Shown here: in pieces, positions 52,594 through 61,315 of the stretch
Layout: every line of letters begins with the position of its first letter
Position numbering within the stretch: position 1 is the first letter of the stretch
Assembly: GCF_041435215.1 (NCBI RefSeq)
Contig: NZ_CP108394.1
Location: 10,912,001 to 10,976,000, forward strand
From: Streptomyces sp. NBC_01314
Lineage (GTDB): Bacteria > Actinomycetota > Actinomycetes > Streptomycetales > Streptomycetaceae
Direction of reading: 5' to 3'
DNA length: 64,000 bases
Notes under the pieces: generated by a model
Told to the model about the DNA's origin: nothing
Database searches by the model: none
What the model saw: the letters and a program-made list of their open reading frames with translations, nothing else
Position numbers and translations under genes: made by a program

Positions 52594-52910
52594 TTGATCT
52601 GATCAGGACCTGAGCGAAGCCCATCGGCCGGTCGCCGGCCGGCTCGCCCAGGCGGCGACCGGCCGACTCACCCACCCCAGCCGCATGCCCGGAAGCAGGA
52701 AAAGAGCGCTTCCAGCCGCGGAGACTGGGCCCGCCGCCCACGGCGCTGGACCTGGCGGCCGTCACCGTACGGCGCCGTCGGCCCGGCTCAAGCCGCAGGG
52801 CGCCGAGCCGGCCGTCGTTGGACCCGGGCTGCGTCGTTCCTCACATGTCTCCGGGCCGGCTCCATATTCGCCCCGGTCCGCTCGGTGGGTGTGTAGAGTG
52901 GAGGAACCGA
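52594..52910. other. Leader region of the initiator tRNA
   Basis: 317 bp with no gene. TAGAGT at about 52894 could be a -10 box for the tRNA; no well-spaced -35 was found. Confidence 0.4.
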
Positions 52911-52984
52911 CGCGGGGTGGAGCAGCTCGGTAGCTCGCTGGGCTCATAACCCAGAGGTCGCAGGTTCAAATCCTGTCCCCGCTA
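52911..52984 (+). tRNA. Initiator tRNA-Met (anticodon CAT)
   Basis: 74 nt fold into a standard cloverleaf: acceptor 5' CGCGGGG with 3' CCCCGCT-A, D-arm with AGCTCGGTAGCT, anticodon arm CTGGGCTCATAACCCAG, T-loop TTCAAAT. The first acceptor position (C1 with position 72) is unpaired, and the anticodon stem carries three consecutive G-C pairs next to the loop. Both are hallmarks of initiator tRNA. CCA is not encoded. Confidence 0.95.
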
Positions 52985-52989
52985 CGAAA

Positions 52990-53017
52990 AGAAGGGCCCG
53001 GGCGACCGGGCCCTTCT
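52990..53017 (+). terminator. Rho-independent-type hairpin after tRNA-fMet
   Basis: A perfect 12-bp stem (52990-53001 with 53006-53017) closes a GCGA tetraloop, 5 bp after the tRNA end. It is very stable and lacks a long T-run. The following ~250 bp up to the convergent subtilase gene hold no gene. Confidence 0.9.
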
Positions 53018-53271
53018 GCATGAAGCGCGACGTGCGACGTTGGCCTGGGTGCCGGAGCGAATGTCTGCTGAGCCCGGGATCTCGCGTGGGACACCTCCAC
53101 CGCCTGTCGCCCATCTGCTTCTCGCGGCCGGCGGCGGGGTGCAAAGCGGTGATTTCCTGGACGTGTGCTGTTGCGCGGCACTCCGAACTGGGTGTGTCCG
53201 CAGCGTAGACGGCCCCGGCCGGTCGTCCGGCTGGTCACACCGGCCCGGGGCCAACTACGTGTCGAACCTTC

Positions 53272-56200
53272 TTACTTGCTGGTGCGGTAGGCGCGGTGGA
53301 TGGTCTGGGTCAGGGTGTTGCCGTCGGCGTCGGTGAGGCTGACGCGCAGCGAGACCGGGCCGGGCTTGGCGGGGCTGCGCAGCTTGAGCTGCTTGCCGTT
53401 CACGGCGGTGGTCTTCTTCCAGGTCCTGCCGTCGTCGTAGGAGACGGCGAAGGCCAGTTTGCGCAGCGTGTCGACCTTGGTGGCCGCGCCCTGGAGGGCG
53501 AAGGGCACGGTGAGGGTCGTACCGGCCTTGGCGGTACTGGCCGTCGACAGGCTGGGCGTGTAACGGACGACCGTCAGCGGGAGCCGCTTGGCCTTGTCAC
53601 CGGAGACGTGCGCCGAGGTGAAGGTCCAGGCGGCCGTCGTACGGGTGCTGACCGCGGACTGTGCCGGAGCGCGGGAGACGTCCACGGCGAGCTTGTACGT
53701 GCGCTTGCCCGCGGGAACCGTGTACGAGTCGCCGTTCAGCTCGTCGTTCACGGCGAAGATCTTCTTGCCGTCGGCGTAGAGGGAGCTCTTGGCCTTGGTG
53801 TGGGCGGAGGTGCCCTGGTTGCCGACGCCGTCGGAGAACAGCGGCATGTACGCGGCGAAGGTGTCGCCGCTGCGGACCGCTCCGGGCCGGTCCTCGCCGT
53901 TCGTCGGGGCGCTCGAAGGGAGGGACGGGCCGAAGACGCCGATGTTGAAGCGCTGGGTGTAGTCCCGGCCCGCCGCGTACGCCCTGGCCGGGCCGGCCTG
54001 TCTGCTCTCCCAGGTCGGGTCGCCCTCGGCATCGGGGGCGCCGAGCTGGCTGGCCTGGTAGAACCACTTGATTCCGTTGGGCAGTACGTAGTCGGTGCCG
54101 GTCAGCGGCAGGCGGCCCTCGGTCCAGAAGGGGTTGTAGAAGCCGCCGGGCATCAGCGGCGCGGCCCAGACGTGCGCCGTCTTGCCCTTGACCGGTGTCC
54201 CGACGACGACCTTGACCTTGGTGAGCTGCGAGCGCTTGACGTTCTTGGTGAAGCCGGACAGGTCACCCGTACGGTTCCAGGCCAGCCGGTAGTTGACGGC
54301 CTTGTGGGTCCAGATGCCGTGGTACATCGCGGACACCTCGGCGGCCGGCGCCGGGGCACCGAGCTGTCCGACGCGGATGCTGCCGAAGGAGGGGGCGCCG
54401 TACAGAGAGGTGTACGGCTTGTTGTTGACGTCGACGTGGAAGAAGAACATCGCGCCCGCGGGCTTGGCCGCGCCGTCCGGCACGGTGATCTTGACGGGCT
54501 TCGTCTTCCGGGCGTCCATGACCAGGGTCGTGTCCTTGGTCAGCGCGAACTTCGGGTACAGCAGCACGGACCCTCCGGTGCTGACGGTGCGGAGCACGCC
54601 TTCCAGGGCGTAACGCCCCTTCGGCAGACGGATGGTGACCTCGCCGTCCTTCTCGTCGGAGGCCTCCGTCCAGACGTCGTTGTCCAGGCCGTAGATACTC
54701 GTCAAGGCGTCGCCGAGGGCCTTGCCCTTGAGGTCGAGGTGCTTGATGGTCAGGTCGTACGACTCGACCTCGCGGACTACGCCCAGGGAGGTGCGCGCGG
54801 TCGTCGTGCCGTCGGCGGTGGTGGCGGTCAGCGAGCCTCCGAAGCTGCCTTCGGCCGTTCCCACGCGGGTGTCGGTGGTCACGGTGGCGGTCGCCTCACC
54901 GCCCGCCGGGACGGTGAGCCGCTGCGGGGAGACCGTGAACAGGCCCTCGGCCGCGGGCTTTCCGTCGTTGCCGTAGGCCTCGGTGGCCAGGTCGAGGGTG
55001 ACCGGCTCGGTGCCCGCGTTGCGGTACGTGACCTCCTTGGTGACGGGTCGGTCGTCGGTGTGGGGGTACGCCTGTGTCCCGAAGCCCAGCGCGGTCGGAC
55101 TGCTGGTGAGCTGCTGGGTGATCGCCCTGGCGACGTCCACCCGGCCGGTGCCCTGGATGTACGCGGAGGTGGCGTCGGTCGGCTTCGCGGAGGCGGTGAG
55201 GGCGGCCTTGATCTGCGGGCCCGTCCAGTCCGGGTGCTGCTGCGCCAGGATCGCCGCGGCGCCCGCCACGTGCGGGGTCGCCATCGACGTACCGCTCATG
55301 GAGACATAGCCGTCGGCGGCGGGGTCGCCCATGTCGCCTTCGGCGGCCTTGGCGGCGACGATGTCCACGCCCGGCGCGGTGACGTCGGGCTTGAGGAAGC
55401 CGTCGGCCGTGGGGCCGCGGCTGGAGAACTCGGCGATGGCGTCCTCGCGGTCGACCGCGCCGACGGTGAGCGCGGAGGCCGCGCTGCCGGGGGTGCCGAT
55501 GGTGCCCTCTCCCGGGCCCTCGTTGCCGGCGGCTATGACGAACAGGGCGCCGGAGCTTGCCGACAGGTCGTTGACGGCCTGCTCGACGGGGTCGATGCCG
55601 GGGGTGTCGGTGCCGCCCAGGCTCAGGTTGACGACCTTGGCGCCCCGCGCGACGGCCCACTGCATGCCGGCGATGACGCCGGAGTCGTCGCCCTCGCCGG
55701 AGTCGTCGAGCACCTTGCCGACCAGGAGCCGGGCGCCGGGCGCGACGCCCGCGTACTTCGCGCCCGCGGGGGACGCGGCCCCGGAGCCCGCGATCGTCGA
55801 GGCCACGTGTGTGCCGTGGCCCGCACGGTCGACGGTGTCCGCGGCGGTGGAGAAGTTCTTCGCCTCGTCGATCCGGTCCTTGAGGTCCGGGTGCGTGGCG
55901 TCGACGCCGGTGTCGAGGACGGCGACCTTGACGCCCTTGCCGTCGTATCCCGCCGCGTGTGCCGCGGGCGCGCCGATCTGCGGCACGCTCCTGTCCAGGG
56001 TCGCCCTGACCTTGCCGTCCAGCCAGATCTTTTTGACCTTCGCGGAGCCGGTCGCGCTGGTGAGGGTCTCCCACAGCGCGGAGCCCCCGGACTTACGGGC
56101 GCGCACGGCGTCACCGTTGATGCTCGGCAGATCCCGCCGGACGGTCGCGCCCGAGCCGCGGAACGTACTCGCCGATACGGACCTGCCCTTGTCGTAGGTG

Positions 56201-56613
56201 ACGATCAGCGGCAGGTCGGCGCGGCGGGCGTCGTCGTAGCGCGAACTCACCAGCTGCGTCACGTCGAACAGCCGTCGGTCGGCGGTCCCGTTCGCGATCA
56301 GCGGTTCGGCGTCGCGCGGCAGGACGTACGCGTGGCCCGCGGCCTGCTGGACGCGGAAGCCCATACCCTCGCGGCCCTTGGCTGCCACCACGCCGGTGAC
56401 CTTGCCCTTGGCGTCGAGGGTCACCCGGTCGCCGGTGACGAGGGTGACGGTCCTGGCGGGGGTGCCGGTACCGGTGGAGGGCGCGGCCTCGGCGTTGTCG
56501 GGCGTGCTCGCCAGCAGCCCGGCGCCGAGCGCCGCCACCAGGGCGGCCGCCAACGGGACGGTGGTGACCGCTCGTCTCCTGTGCTTGTGCGACTTCAAGT
56601 CAAGCCTTTCCAT
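53272..56613 (-). CDS. Large secreted S8 (subtilisin-like) serine peptidase
   Basis: About 1113 residues from ATG 56613 (ATG 56622 is three codons upstream; neither has a strong ribosome site). A signal peptide follows a basic stretch (HKHRRRAVTTVPLAAALVAA, cleavage near AEAA). A propeptide leads to the triad: Asp in VKVAVLDTGVDATHPDLKD, His in DRAGHGTHVASTIAGSGAA, Ser in YVSMSGTSMATPHVAGAAAI. Beyond ~510 there are Fn3-like and other beta domains (VTKEVTYRNAGTEPVTLDLA, TPVKGKTAHVWAAPLMPGGF, RLPLTVVRYTPSLSTASTAK), ending LTQTIHRAYRTSK. It is an extracellular protease for nutrient protein breakdown. A decayed S8 fragment lies at 59575. Confidence 0.92.
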   Translation of the reverse strand: MERLDLKSHKHRRRAVTTVPLAAALVAALGAGLLASTPDNAEAAPSTGTGTPARTVTLVTGDRVTLDAKGKVTGVVAAKGREGMGFRVQQAAGHAYVLPRDAEPLIANGTADRRLFDVTQLVSSRYDDARRADLPLIVTYDKGRSVSASTFRGSGATVRRDLPSINGDAVRARKSGGSALWETLTSATGSAKVKKIWLDGKVRATLDRSVPQIGAPAAHAAGYDGKGVKVAVLDTGVDATHPDLKDRIDEAKNFSTAADTVDRAGHGTHVASTIAGSGAASPAGAKYAGVAPGARLLVGKVLDDSGEGDDSGVIAGMQWAVARGAKVVNLSLGGTDTPGIDPVEQAVNDLSASSGALFVIAAGNEGPGEGTIGTPGSAASALTVGAVDREDAIAEFSSRGPTADGFLKPDVTAPGVDIVAAKAAEGDMGDPAADGYVSMSGTSMATPHVAGAAAILAQQHPDWTGPQIKAALTASAKPTDATSAYIQGTGRVDVARAITQQLTSSPTALGFGTQAYPHTDDRPVTKEVTYRNAGTEPVTLDLATEAYGNDGKPAAEGLFTVSPQRLTVPAGGEATATVTTDTRVGTAEGSFGGSLTATTADGTTTARTSLGVVREVESYDLTIKHLDLKGKALGDALTSIYGLDNDVWTEASDEKDGEVTIRLPKGRYALEGVLRTVSTGGSVLLYPKFALTKDTTLVMDARKTKPVKITVPDGAAKPAGAMFFFHVDVNNKPYTSLYGAPSFGSIRVGQLGAPAPAAEVSAMYHGIWTHKAVNYRLAWNRTGDLSGFTKNVKRSQLTKVKVVVGTPVKGKTAHVWAAPLMPGGFYNPFWTEGRLPLTGTDYVLPNGIKWFYQASQLGAPDAEGDPTWESRQAGPARAYAAGRDYTQRFNIGVFGPSLPSSAPTNGEDRPGAVRSGDTFAAYMPLFSDGVGNQGTSAHTKAKSSLYADGKKIFAVNDELNGDSYTVPAGKRTYKLAVDVSRAPAQSAVSTRTTAAWTFTSAHVSGDKAKRLPLTVVRYTPSLSTASTAKAGTTLTVPFALQGAATKVDTLRKLAFAVSYDDGRTWKKTTAVNGKQLKLRSPAKPGPVSLRVSLTDADGNTLTQTIHRAYRTSK

Positions 56614-56791
56614 ATGGTTCATGGCGGTTTGTTCGCAGGTTCGGGGCAGCATCGGGGCGCGGCGGAGCGACGCTGTGGCCGCTCGGCCGCGTACGGAGAG
56701 AGATCCAGAGAGGAAACTGCGAGAGAGAACCGCGAGGAGGATCGGGTCGGACGAGGCGCTCGGACAGATGCCGGAAGATGCCGGACAGATG

Positions 56792-57814
56792 TCAGACGAG
56801 ACGCTTACGACCCCAGAGGATGACGAACACCACGATGCCGGCGGTCAGGGCCAGCAGGATCGAGGAGCCGAGCCACTGCATGGACGACATCTGGGAGATC
56901 GGGATGTAGTCGACCGACCAGCCGACGACCTGTGCCTTGTCCAGGCAGGCGTCGCGGGCCTTCTCCGTTGCCTCGGCGCAGCTGCCCCAGCCGATGAGGT
57001 CACCGGAGGCGGTGAGGTAGGACTCGTCCAGCTGGTGGGCGCCGTCGGGCACGTTCGGCGTGGAGTTGTCCCCGACACCGTTGTGGCTGGTGACCGTGAC
57101 GACGTTGGCGAGGGACAGTCGGAAGTACGACCAGACCATCTGCACGGCGACGGTGAAGCCCAGGGTGACGACCATGGACAGCAGGGTCCGGCGCAGCAGC
57201 ATGCCGATCGCCACGCCACCGACGACGGTGAGCAGGGAGAGCGCCACAGGCACGGGTCCACTGTTGTCGAAAACGGGACCGTCGGTCCAACTCGTGAAGT
57301 ACGACGACGACTTGACGGGCGACCACCACCAGGTGAACGCGGCGGAGAGCGCCGTGGTGCACACCACGACCACGAGCGCGGTCACCCCGAGCTTGGTGGC
57401 GAGCCAGCGAACGCGGCTGACGGACTGCGCGTTGACCAGCTTGGCGGTGCCGTTCTCCAGGTCGCCGGCGAGCAGGGGCGCTCCGACGAAGACACCGATC
57501 AGGACGGGCAGGAACCCGAGCATCATGGCGGCCACGTTGAGCGGATCATGGTCGAACTTGGCCTCCCAGCCGGACTTGAGGTCGGGGTAGCCGTACCCGC
57601 CGAGGTACGTGATCATCTCGTGGCGCTGGTAGACGAACACCGCCACGGTGATCGCGGTGGCGGTCAGCATCGTCCAGTAGGCGGCGCGATGCTGTCGCCA
57701 GACGAGCCAGTTCATGCCGCTGAGCCGGAGGCCGCGGCCACGACCACGGCCGGCTTCGGCGCCGGCGGAGTCGGAGTCGGAGAGGGTGCTGTCGGTGTTG
57801 GTCATCGTGCTCAT
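56792..57814 (-). CDS. ABC transporter permease (YtrC/D-like or ABC-2)
   Basis: 340 residues. A soluble N-terminal ~35 residues precede LSGMNWLVWRQHRAAYWTML. About six membrane helices are visible, including LGFLPVLIGVFVGAPLLAGD, VRWLATKLGVTALVVVVCTT, PVALSLLTVVGGVAIGMLLR and the last LGSSILLALTAGIVVFVILW. GAPLLAGDLENGTAKLVNAQ resembles the conserved loop of ABC-2 type permeases. Its ATG overlaps the ATPase stop by 4 bp, so the two make one transporter, probably an exporter or a system responding to cell-envelope stress. Confidence 0.85.
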   Translation of the reverse strand: MSTMTNTDSTLSDSDSAGAEAGRGRGRGLRLSGMNWLVWRQHRAAYWTMLTATAITVAVFVYQRHEMITYLGGYGYPDLKSGWEAKFDHDPLNVAAMMLGFLPVLIGVFVGAPLLAGDLENGTAKLVNAQSVSRVRWLATKLGVTALVVVVCTTALSAAFTWWWSPVKSSSYFTSWTDGPVFDNSGPVPVALSLLTVVGGVAIGMLLRRTLLSMVVTLGFTVAVQMVWSYFRLSLANVVTVTSHNGVGDNSTPNVPDGAHQLDESYLTASGDLIGWGSCAEATEKARDACLDKAQVVGWSVDYIPISQMSSMQWLGSSILLALTAGIVVFVILWGRKRLV

Positions 57815-58755
57815 GCCGCCACCGCCTGGGGGGCGACGTAGGAGCTGGGACTGATCAGGGGCGGGGCCTCGGGCGAGCGCAGATAGGCGAGCAGGAGTTC
57901 CTCCAGGTTCGGGGTGCTCGCCTCCCAGGGGCCCGTGACCGGCCCGTCGGGGCGTACCAGTGAGGTGAACTGCCGTCCGCTGGTACGGGTTTCGACGACG
58001 GTGTGGTATGCCAGTTCCGGGGGCGTCCGTCCGTCGGAGTGGACCCCGGTCAGCACGGCGTGGGCGGTGCGCAGTTCGTCGACCTCACCGGCCAGGCGCA
58101 GTCCGCCGCCCGCGATGACCAGCAGGTAGTCGCAGGTGTTCTCCAGCTCGGCGAGCATGTGCGTGGACATCAGCACGGTGGTGCCGCGCTCGGCGGCCTC
58201 GGCCAGCAGCGTGCCCATCAACTCGTGGCGTACCAGTGGGTCGAGGTCGGACATCGGCTCGTCGAGGAGCAGCAGGTCGGGACGCTTACCGAAGGAGACG
58301 GCGAAGGCCACCCGGGTGCGCTGGCCGCCGGAGAGTGTGCCGATCTTCGCGTCGAAGGGCACATTGCCCGCGCGGACGATGTTCTCGGCGGCCCGCTGGT
58401 CCCAGCCGGGGTTCAGTTCGCGGCCCATGCGCAAGGTCTCGGCGACGGTGAAGCGCCGGAACAGGGGCTTCTCCTGGGCGAGGAAAGCGGTCCGCCGAGT
58501 GGCCTCCGCGGACTCCGGGGCCTCTCCGAACACCCGCAGGGTGCCGGTGGTCGGCTCCAACAGGTTGGCGGCGATGGCCATCAGCGTGGTCTTGCCGGCT
58601 CCGTTGGGACCCACCAGACCGCAGATCCGCCCTGCAGGCAGCCGGAAGGAGCAGTCCCGGAGCGCCCAGCCCCGGCGGTACTTCCGGCCGACCCCGCGGG
58701 CTTCTATCGCGGCGGTTTCCGCCGACCCCCCGTAACCCGTTTCGTAGCTCATCAT
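57811..58755 (-). CDS. ABC transporter ATP-binding protein
   Basis: 314 residues. Walker A GLVGPNGAGKTTLMAIAANL, Q-loop TAFLAQEKPL, signature IGTLSGGQRTRVAFAVSFGK, Walker B PDLLLLDEPMSDLDPL, and the switch His in TTVLMSTHMLAELENTCDYL are all intact. After the ATPase domain (~230 residues) there is an extra C-terminal part (~80 residues), as in YtrB/CcmA-like subunits of ABC-2 systems. It is the middle gene of GntR - ATPase - permease. The gap to the GntR gene is 39 bp. Confidence 0.93.
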   Translation of the reverse strand: MMSYETGYGGSAETAAIEARGVGRKYRRGWALRDCSFRLPAGRICGLVGPNGAGKTTLMAIAANLLEPTTGTLRVFGEAPESAEATRRTAFLAQEKPLFRRFTVAETLRMGRELNPGWDQRAAENIVRAGNVPFDAKIGTLSGGQRTRVAFAVSFGKRPDLLLLDEPMSDLDPLVRHELMGTLLAEAAERGTTVLMSTHMLAELENTCDYLLVIAGGGLRLAGEVDELRTAHAVLTGVHSDGRTPPELAYHTVVETRTSGRQFTSLVRPDGPVTGPWEASTPNLEELLLAYLRSPEAPPLISPSSYVAPQAVAA

Positions 58756-58794
58756 GCGTGTTCCCCTTGTTCCTGTTGTCGCTGTTGTCGCTGG

Positions 58795-59214
58795 TCACTC
58801 GTGTTCGGTGGCAGGCCTGGTCCCGGCGTACCGCTCCTCCATCACCGACGTGACCAGAGCGGTCACGTCGTCCTGCTCAAGACCCGCCTCGCGGGCCCGG
58901 TCCATCCAGTCCGCCAACTCGCCGCGCAGCGGCGAATCAGCCCCCGCCTGGGGACGAGCAAGCGACTGACGCACGAAGGTCCCCAGTCCCGGTCGCGCTT
59001 CGACCAGGCCCTCCCGCTCCAGTTCGCGGTACGCCTTGAGCGTGGTGTTGGGGTTGACCGCGGAGGTCTGGGCAACCGCCTTGGCCGTGGGCAACTGATC
59101 GCCGGGCCCGAGTACACCGAGCCGCAACGCCTGCTTGGTCTGCTGAACGATCTGCTGATAGGCGGCGACCCCGCTCCGCCTGTCGATGCGGAACTCCAAC
59201 CCCTTCACCACCAT
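58795..59214 (-). CDS. YtrA-subfamily GntR regulator
   Basis: 139 residues. The winged helix reads FRIDRRSGVAAYQQIVQQTK, QALRLGVLGPGDQLPTAKAV, SAVNPNTTLKAYRELEREGL, VEARPGLGTFV, followed by a short helical C-terminal region of ~60 residues, as in the YtrA group, which has no large effector domain. YtrA regulators usually repress the ABC operon they head. Here the gene is first in the operon and its own start codon overlaps a perfect palindrome, consistent with autoregulation. No effector-binding domain is seen. Confidence 0.9.
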   Translation of the reverse strand: MVVKGLEFRIDRRSGVAAYQQIVQQTKQALRLGVLGPGDQLPTAKAVAQTSAVNPNTTLKAYRELEREGLVEARPGLGTFVRQSLARPQAGADSPLRGELADWMDRAREAGLEQDDVTALVTSVMEERYAGTRPATEHE

Positions 59215-59236
59215 TTCACTAGTCGACTAGTGAAAT
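59213..59236. promoter_or_regulatory. Perfect 24-bp palindrome over the GntR start (likely YtrA-type operator)
   Basis: The two 12-base halves (half-site ATTTCACTAGTC) are exact inverse complements. The ATG of the regulator (59212-59214) lies at its edge, so bound protein would cover the ribosome binding site and promoter. ACTAGT-containing inverted repeats with this layout fit GntR/YtrA binding sites. Confidence 0.82.
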
Positions 59237-59574
59237 GATGATGGAGCATCGATCGCGGACCTGTCAAAGCCCACAGCTCGGGGCGCCGACGGCGAGCCGT
59301 AGCGCGTTGCTTGCGGCCGGGTGTCGCTGTCGGTGCGGGTGTGTTCTCGACGGCAATGCATCGAACGCTATGTGGACAGATCGGGTGACCGTCGGGCCTG
59401 CCCGGGTTGGCAGGGTGATGTGGATCAAGCGGGATGGTGGATTGCCCAATTGATGACCATTGTTCACGCTGGGAGCGGCTTCGCCTTCATCTTTCCAGCG
59501 GAGGTGTATTTCTCCGGCCGGAACACAATCCGCTCCGGCGTGATTAGCAATCGCGAACATGTTTCGGGGCGCCG
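59237..59574. other. Region without a recognised gene
   Basis: 338 bp upstream of the GntR operon and before the S8 remnant. It should contain the promoter of the ABC operon near the palindrome. Local sequence around 59450-59560 is less G/C-rich than its surroundings. Confidence 0.4.
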
Positions 59575-59850
59575 AACCGTACGTGTCGTACTCCGGCAGG
59601 TCGATGGCCTCCCCGCACGTCGCTGGCGCCGCCGCCCCGGGTGCTCCAGCAGCACCCGGACTGGAGCGGAGCCCGGCTGAAGGCACTCCTGACCGGTTCG
59701 GCCAAGCCCAACCCGCTGCTGAACGCCCATCAGCAGGGCGCGAGCCGAGTGAGTGGACCTGGAGCGTGCCGCCACGGCCCTGGCCGTCTCCGAGCCCGGC
59801 TTCCTCGGCTTCGGCACGCATGCATACCCAACGCGGCCGCCCGGTTGCCC
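59575..59850 (+). pseudogene. Decayed fragment of an S8 peptidase
   Basis: Three frames join: EPYVSYSGRSMASPHVAGAA, then LQQHPDWSGARLKALLTGSA, KPNPLLNAHQQGA, then DLERAATALAVSEPGFLGFG, THAYP. These follow the catalytic Ser block through the last core helix and the start of the C-terminal region of the large subtilase (53272-56613). The Ser block has GRSMASPH where active proteins have GTSMASPH. The other two catalytic blocks are missing, as are start and end. It is a dead duplicate or relic. Confidence 0.82.
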
Positions 59851-60605
59851 ACGGCTCCAGACGCAGCCGCACGCCCGCGAGCCGCGACCGACGGTGCCGA
59901 CAACGTGCCCTGGCTCCAAGTCGAGGCCCGCGGGAGGGCGTCATTCACGACGCGGCATGCTCGCGGTTTCGGTGACACTCCGTGGCCGGTGTGGACACTC
60001 GGACTTTCCAATTGGCGTCTTGCCGCTACCGCCTTGTTGGTTAAGGTGGCGGGTGAGACTGATTTCGATGCCCTTGGCCATGGTGATGGACAGGCCGGCG
60101 CGAGTTCGGGACCGCACAGGCTGAGGGCTCCCGCACGGCCGATTCGGATACGACGGGAGGGGGAGGTGCGTCGCATCTGCCGGATGGTCTGCGACGGTGT
60201 GCGGGTTGTTCCCCGTCTCGGTCATGAACGGGGTGTTCGGTTCGACCGCCACCACATAGGGGGTCGAGGCGCGAGCGGGCCGGTAGGGCACGGTGTGCGG
60301 CGGGTGGTACACGCGCTCATCGGCCCTGGCGGCGACGGCCACGACAATGCCGTACCCGAACTGCCCGTGGAAGCCGAGGTACTGAGGGGACACCTGGGCC
60401 GTGGGGTGCCGGGACTCACGGTCACCGGAGTCGTCCGGAAACAACAAGAGGGTTTGGAGCAGGGGAAACATGAAGCCGCTGATTCGTTGCCGCCCACCGG
60501 TCGGATGAAGGGCCGCGCTCTCACCCTGCCTCAGGAAGTCAAGATCCGGAACACCATCCACCGGTCACGGCGAAGCACCGCCGGTCGACCGGACGCGGTG
60601 GGCGT
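59851..60605. other. Region without a recognised gene
   Basis: 755 bp before the PAP2 gene. Two moderately long frames (- 59941-60561 and + through 60609) have no family pattern. Lower G/C around 60000-60070 suggests non-coding or foreign sequence. Confidence 0.4.
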
Positions 60606-61283
60606 GTGACCGGCCGGTCGGGGCCCGCGGTGCTGCCTCCGTCGCTGCGTGCGTGGCTCGGGCTGATGGCGGCCCTCGCCGCCCTGGTGGTCGTCGTGGT
60701 CGGGGTCCTGTACGCCGGCGACAGCGAGCCCGGCAGGGTGGACGCGCGGATCTGGGCGGTAGTGGACGGTGCGGGGCCGCCGTGGCGGCACGTCGCTCTG
60801 GCCACGGACTTCCTGGGGGAGCCCGTGGGAGCGGCGACGCTGGTCGTGGCCGCCGTGACGGGCTGCCTGCTGCTTCGCTGTCCTCGCGCGGCGGTGCTGG
60901 TCGTCGCCGGCACCGCCACGACCGTGGGGACGGCGACGCTGCTCAAGTCCCTGGTGGGACGCACCATCCACGGCGAAGACAACCTGTCCTACCCGAGCGG
61001 CCACACCGCCTTCCTCACCGCGCTCGCCCTCGTGGTGGCGCTGTTCGCGACCGGCCGACTCGGCCTCGGCAGGACGGCCGGCGCACTACTCGTGCTCGCC
61101 GCGGCGCTGGTCGCGGGCGGGGCCATGGGCTGGGCACAGGTCGCCCTCGGCGCGCACTACCCGACCGACGTCCTCGGCGGCTGGTGCACCGCGCTGGCGG
61201 TGATACCGGCGACCGCGTGGCTGGTCGACCGGACGGCTGACCGGCTGGTCGACCGGATGGCCGACGCCGGTCGGCCGGCCTGA
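60606..61283 (+). CDS. PAP2-family membrane phosphatase
   Basis: 225 residues from GTG 60606. Six hydrophobic segments are seen. The phosphatase signature blocks are [20 protein letters not shown] (Lys/Arg block and PSGH block) and [20 protein letters not shown], with the catalytic His and Asp. The usual KxxxxxxRP is altered: R is followed by T-I-H instead of P. PAP2 enzymes remove phosphate from undecaprenyl pyrophosphate, phosphatidic acid or similar lipids at the outer face of the membrane. Undecaprenyl-type recycling would fit the sugar/polysaccharide genes that follow on the other strand. Confidence 0.9.
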   Translation: MTGRSGPAVLPPSLRAWLGLMAALAALVVVVVGVLYAGDSEPGRVDARIWAVVDGAGPPWRHVALATDFLGEPVGAATLVVAAVTGCLLLRCPRAAVLVVAGTATTVGTATLLKSLVGRTIHGEDNLSYPSGHTAFLTALALVVALFATGRLGLGRTAGALLVLAAALVAGGAMGWAQVALGAHYPTDVLGGWCTALAVIPATAWLVDRTADRLVDRMADAGRPA

Positions 61284-61315
61284 GCGTCGCTGACGTCACG
61301 TTGCGGCACGGCACG

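Noticed and set aside
52944..53144. - strand frame ending GTGFEPATSGL
   Set aside because: It is the antisense reading of the tRNA-fMet gene and its terminator, a well-known spurious peptide in annotation.
53296..56823. + strand open frame of 1175 codons
   Set aside because: It is antisense to the large subtilase gene, in which all catalytic motifs and a signal peptide are visible. The composition is a high-GC shadow and no family pattern is present.
59941..60561. - strand frame of 206 codons
   Set aside because: No motif, weak coding character and locally reduced G/C; could not be supported as a gene.
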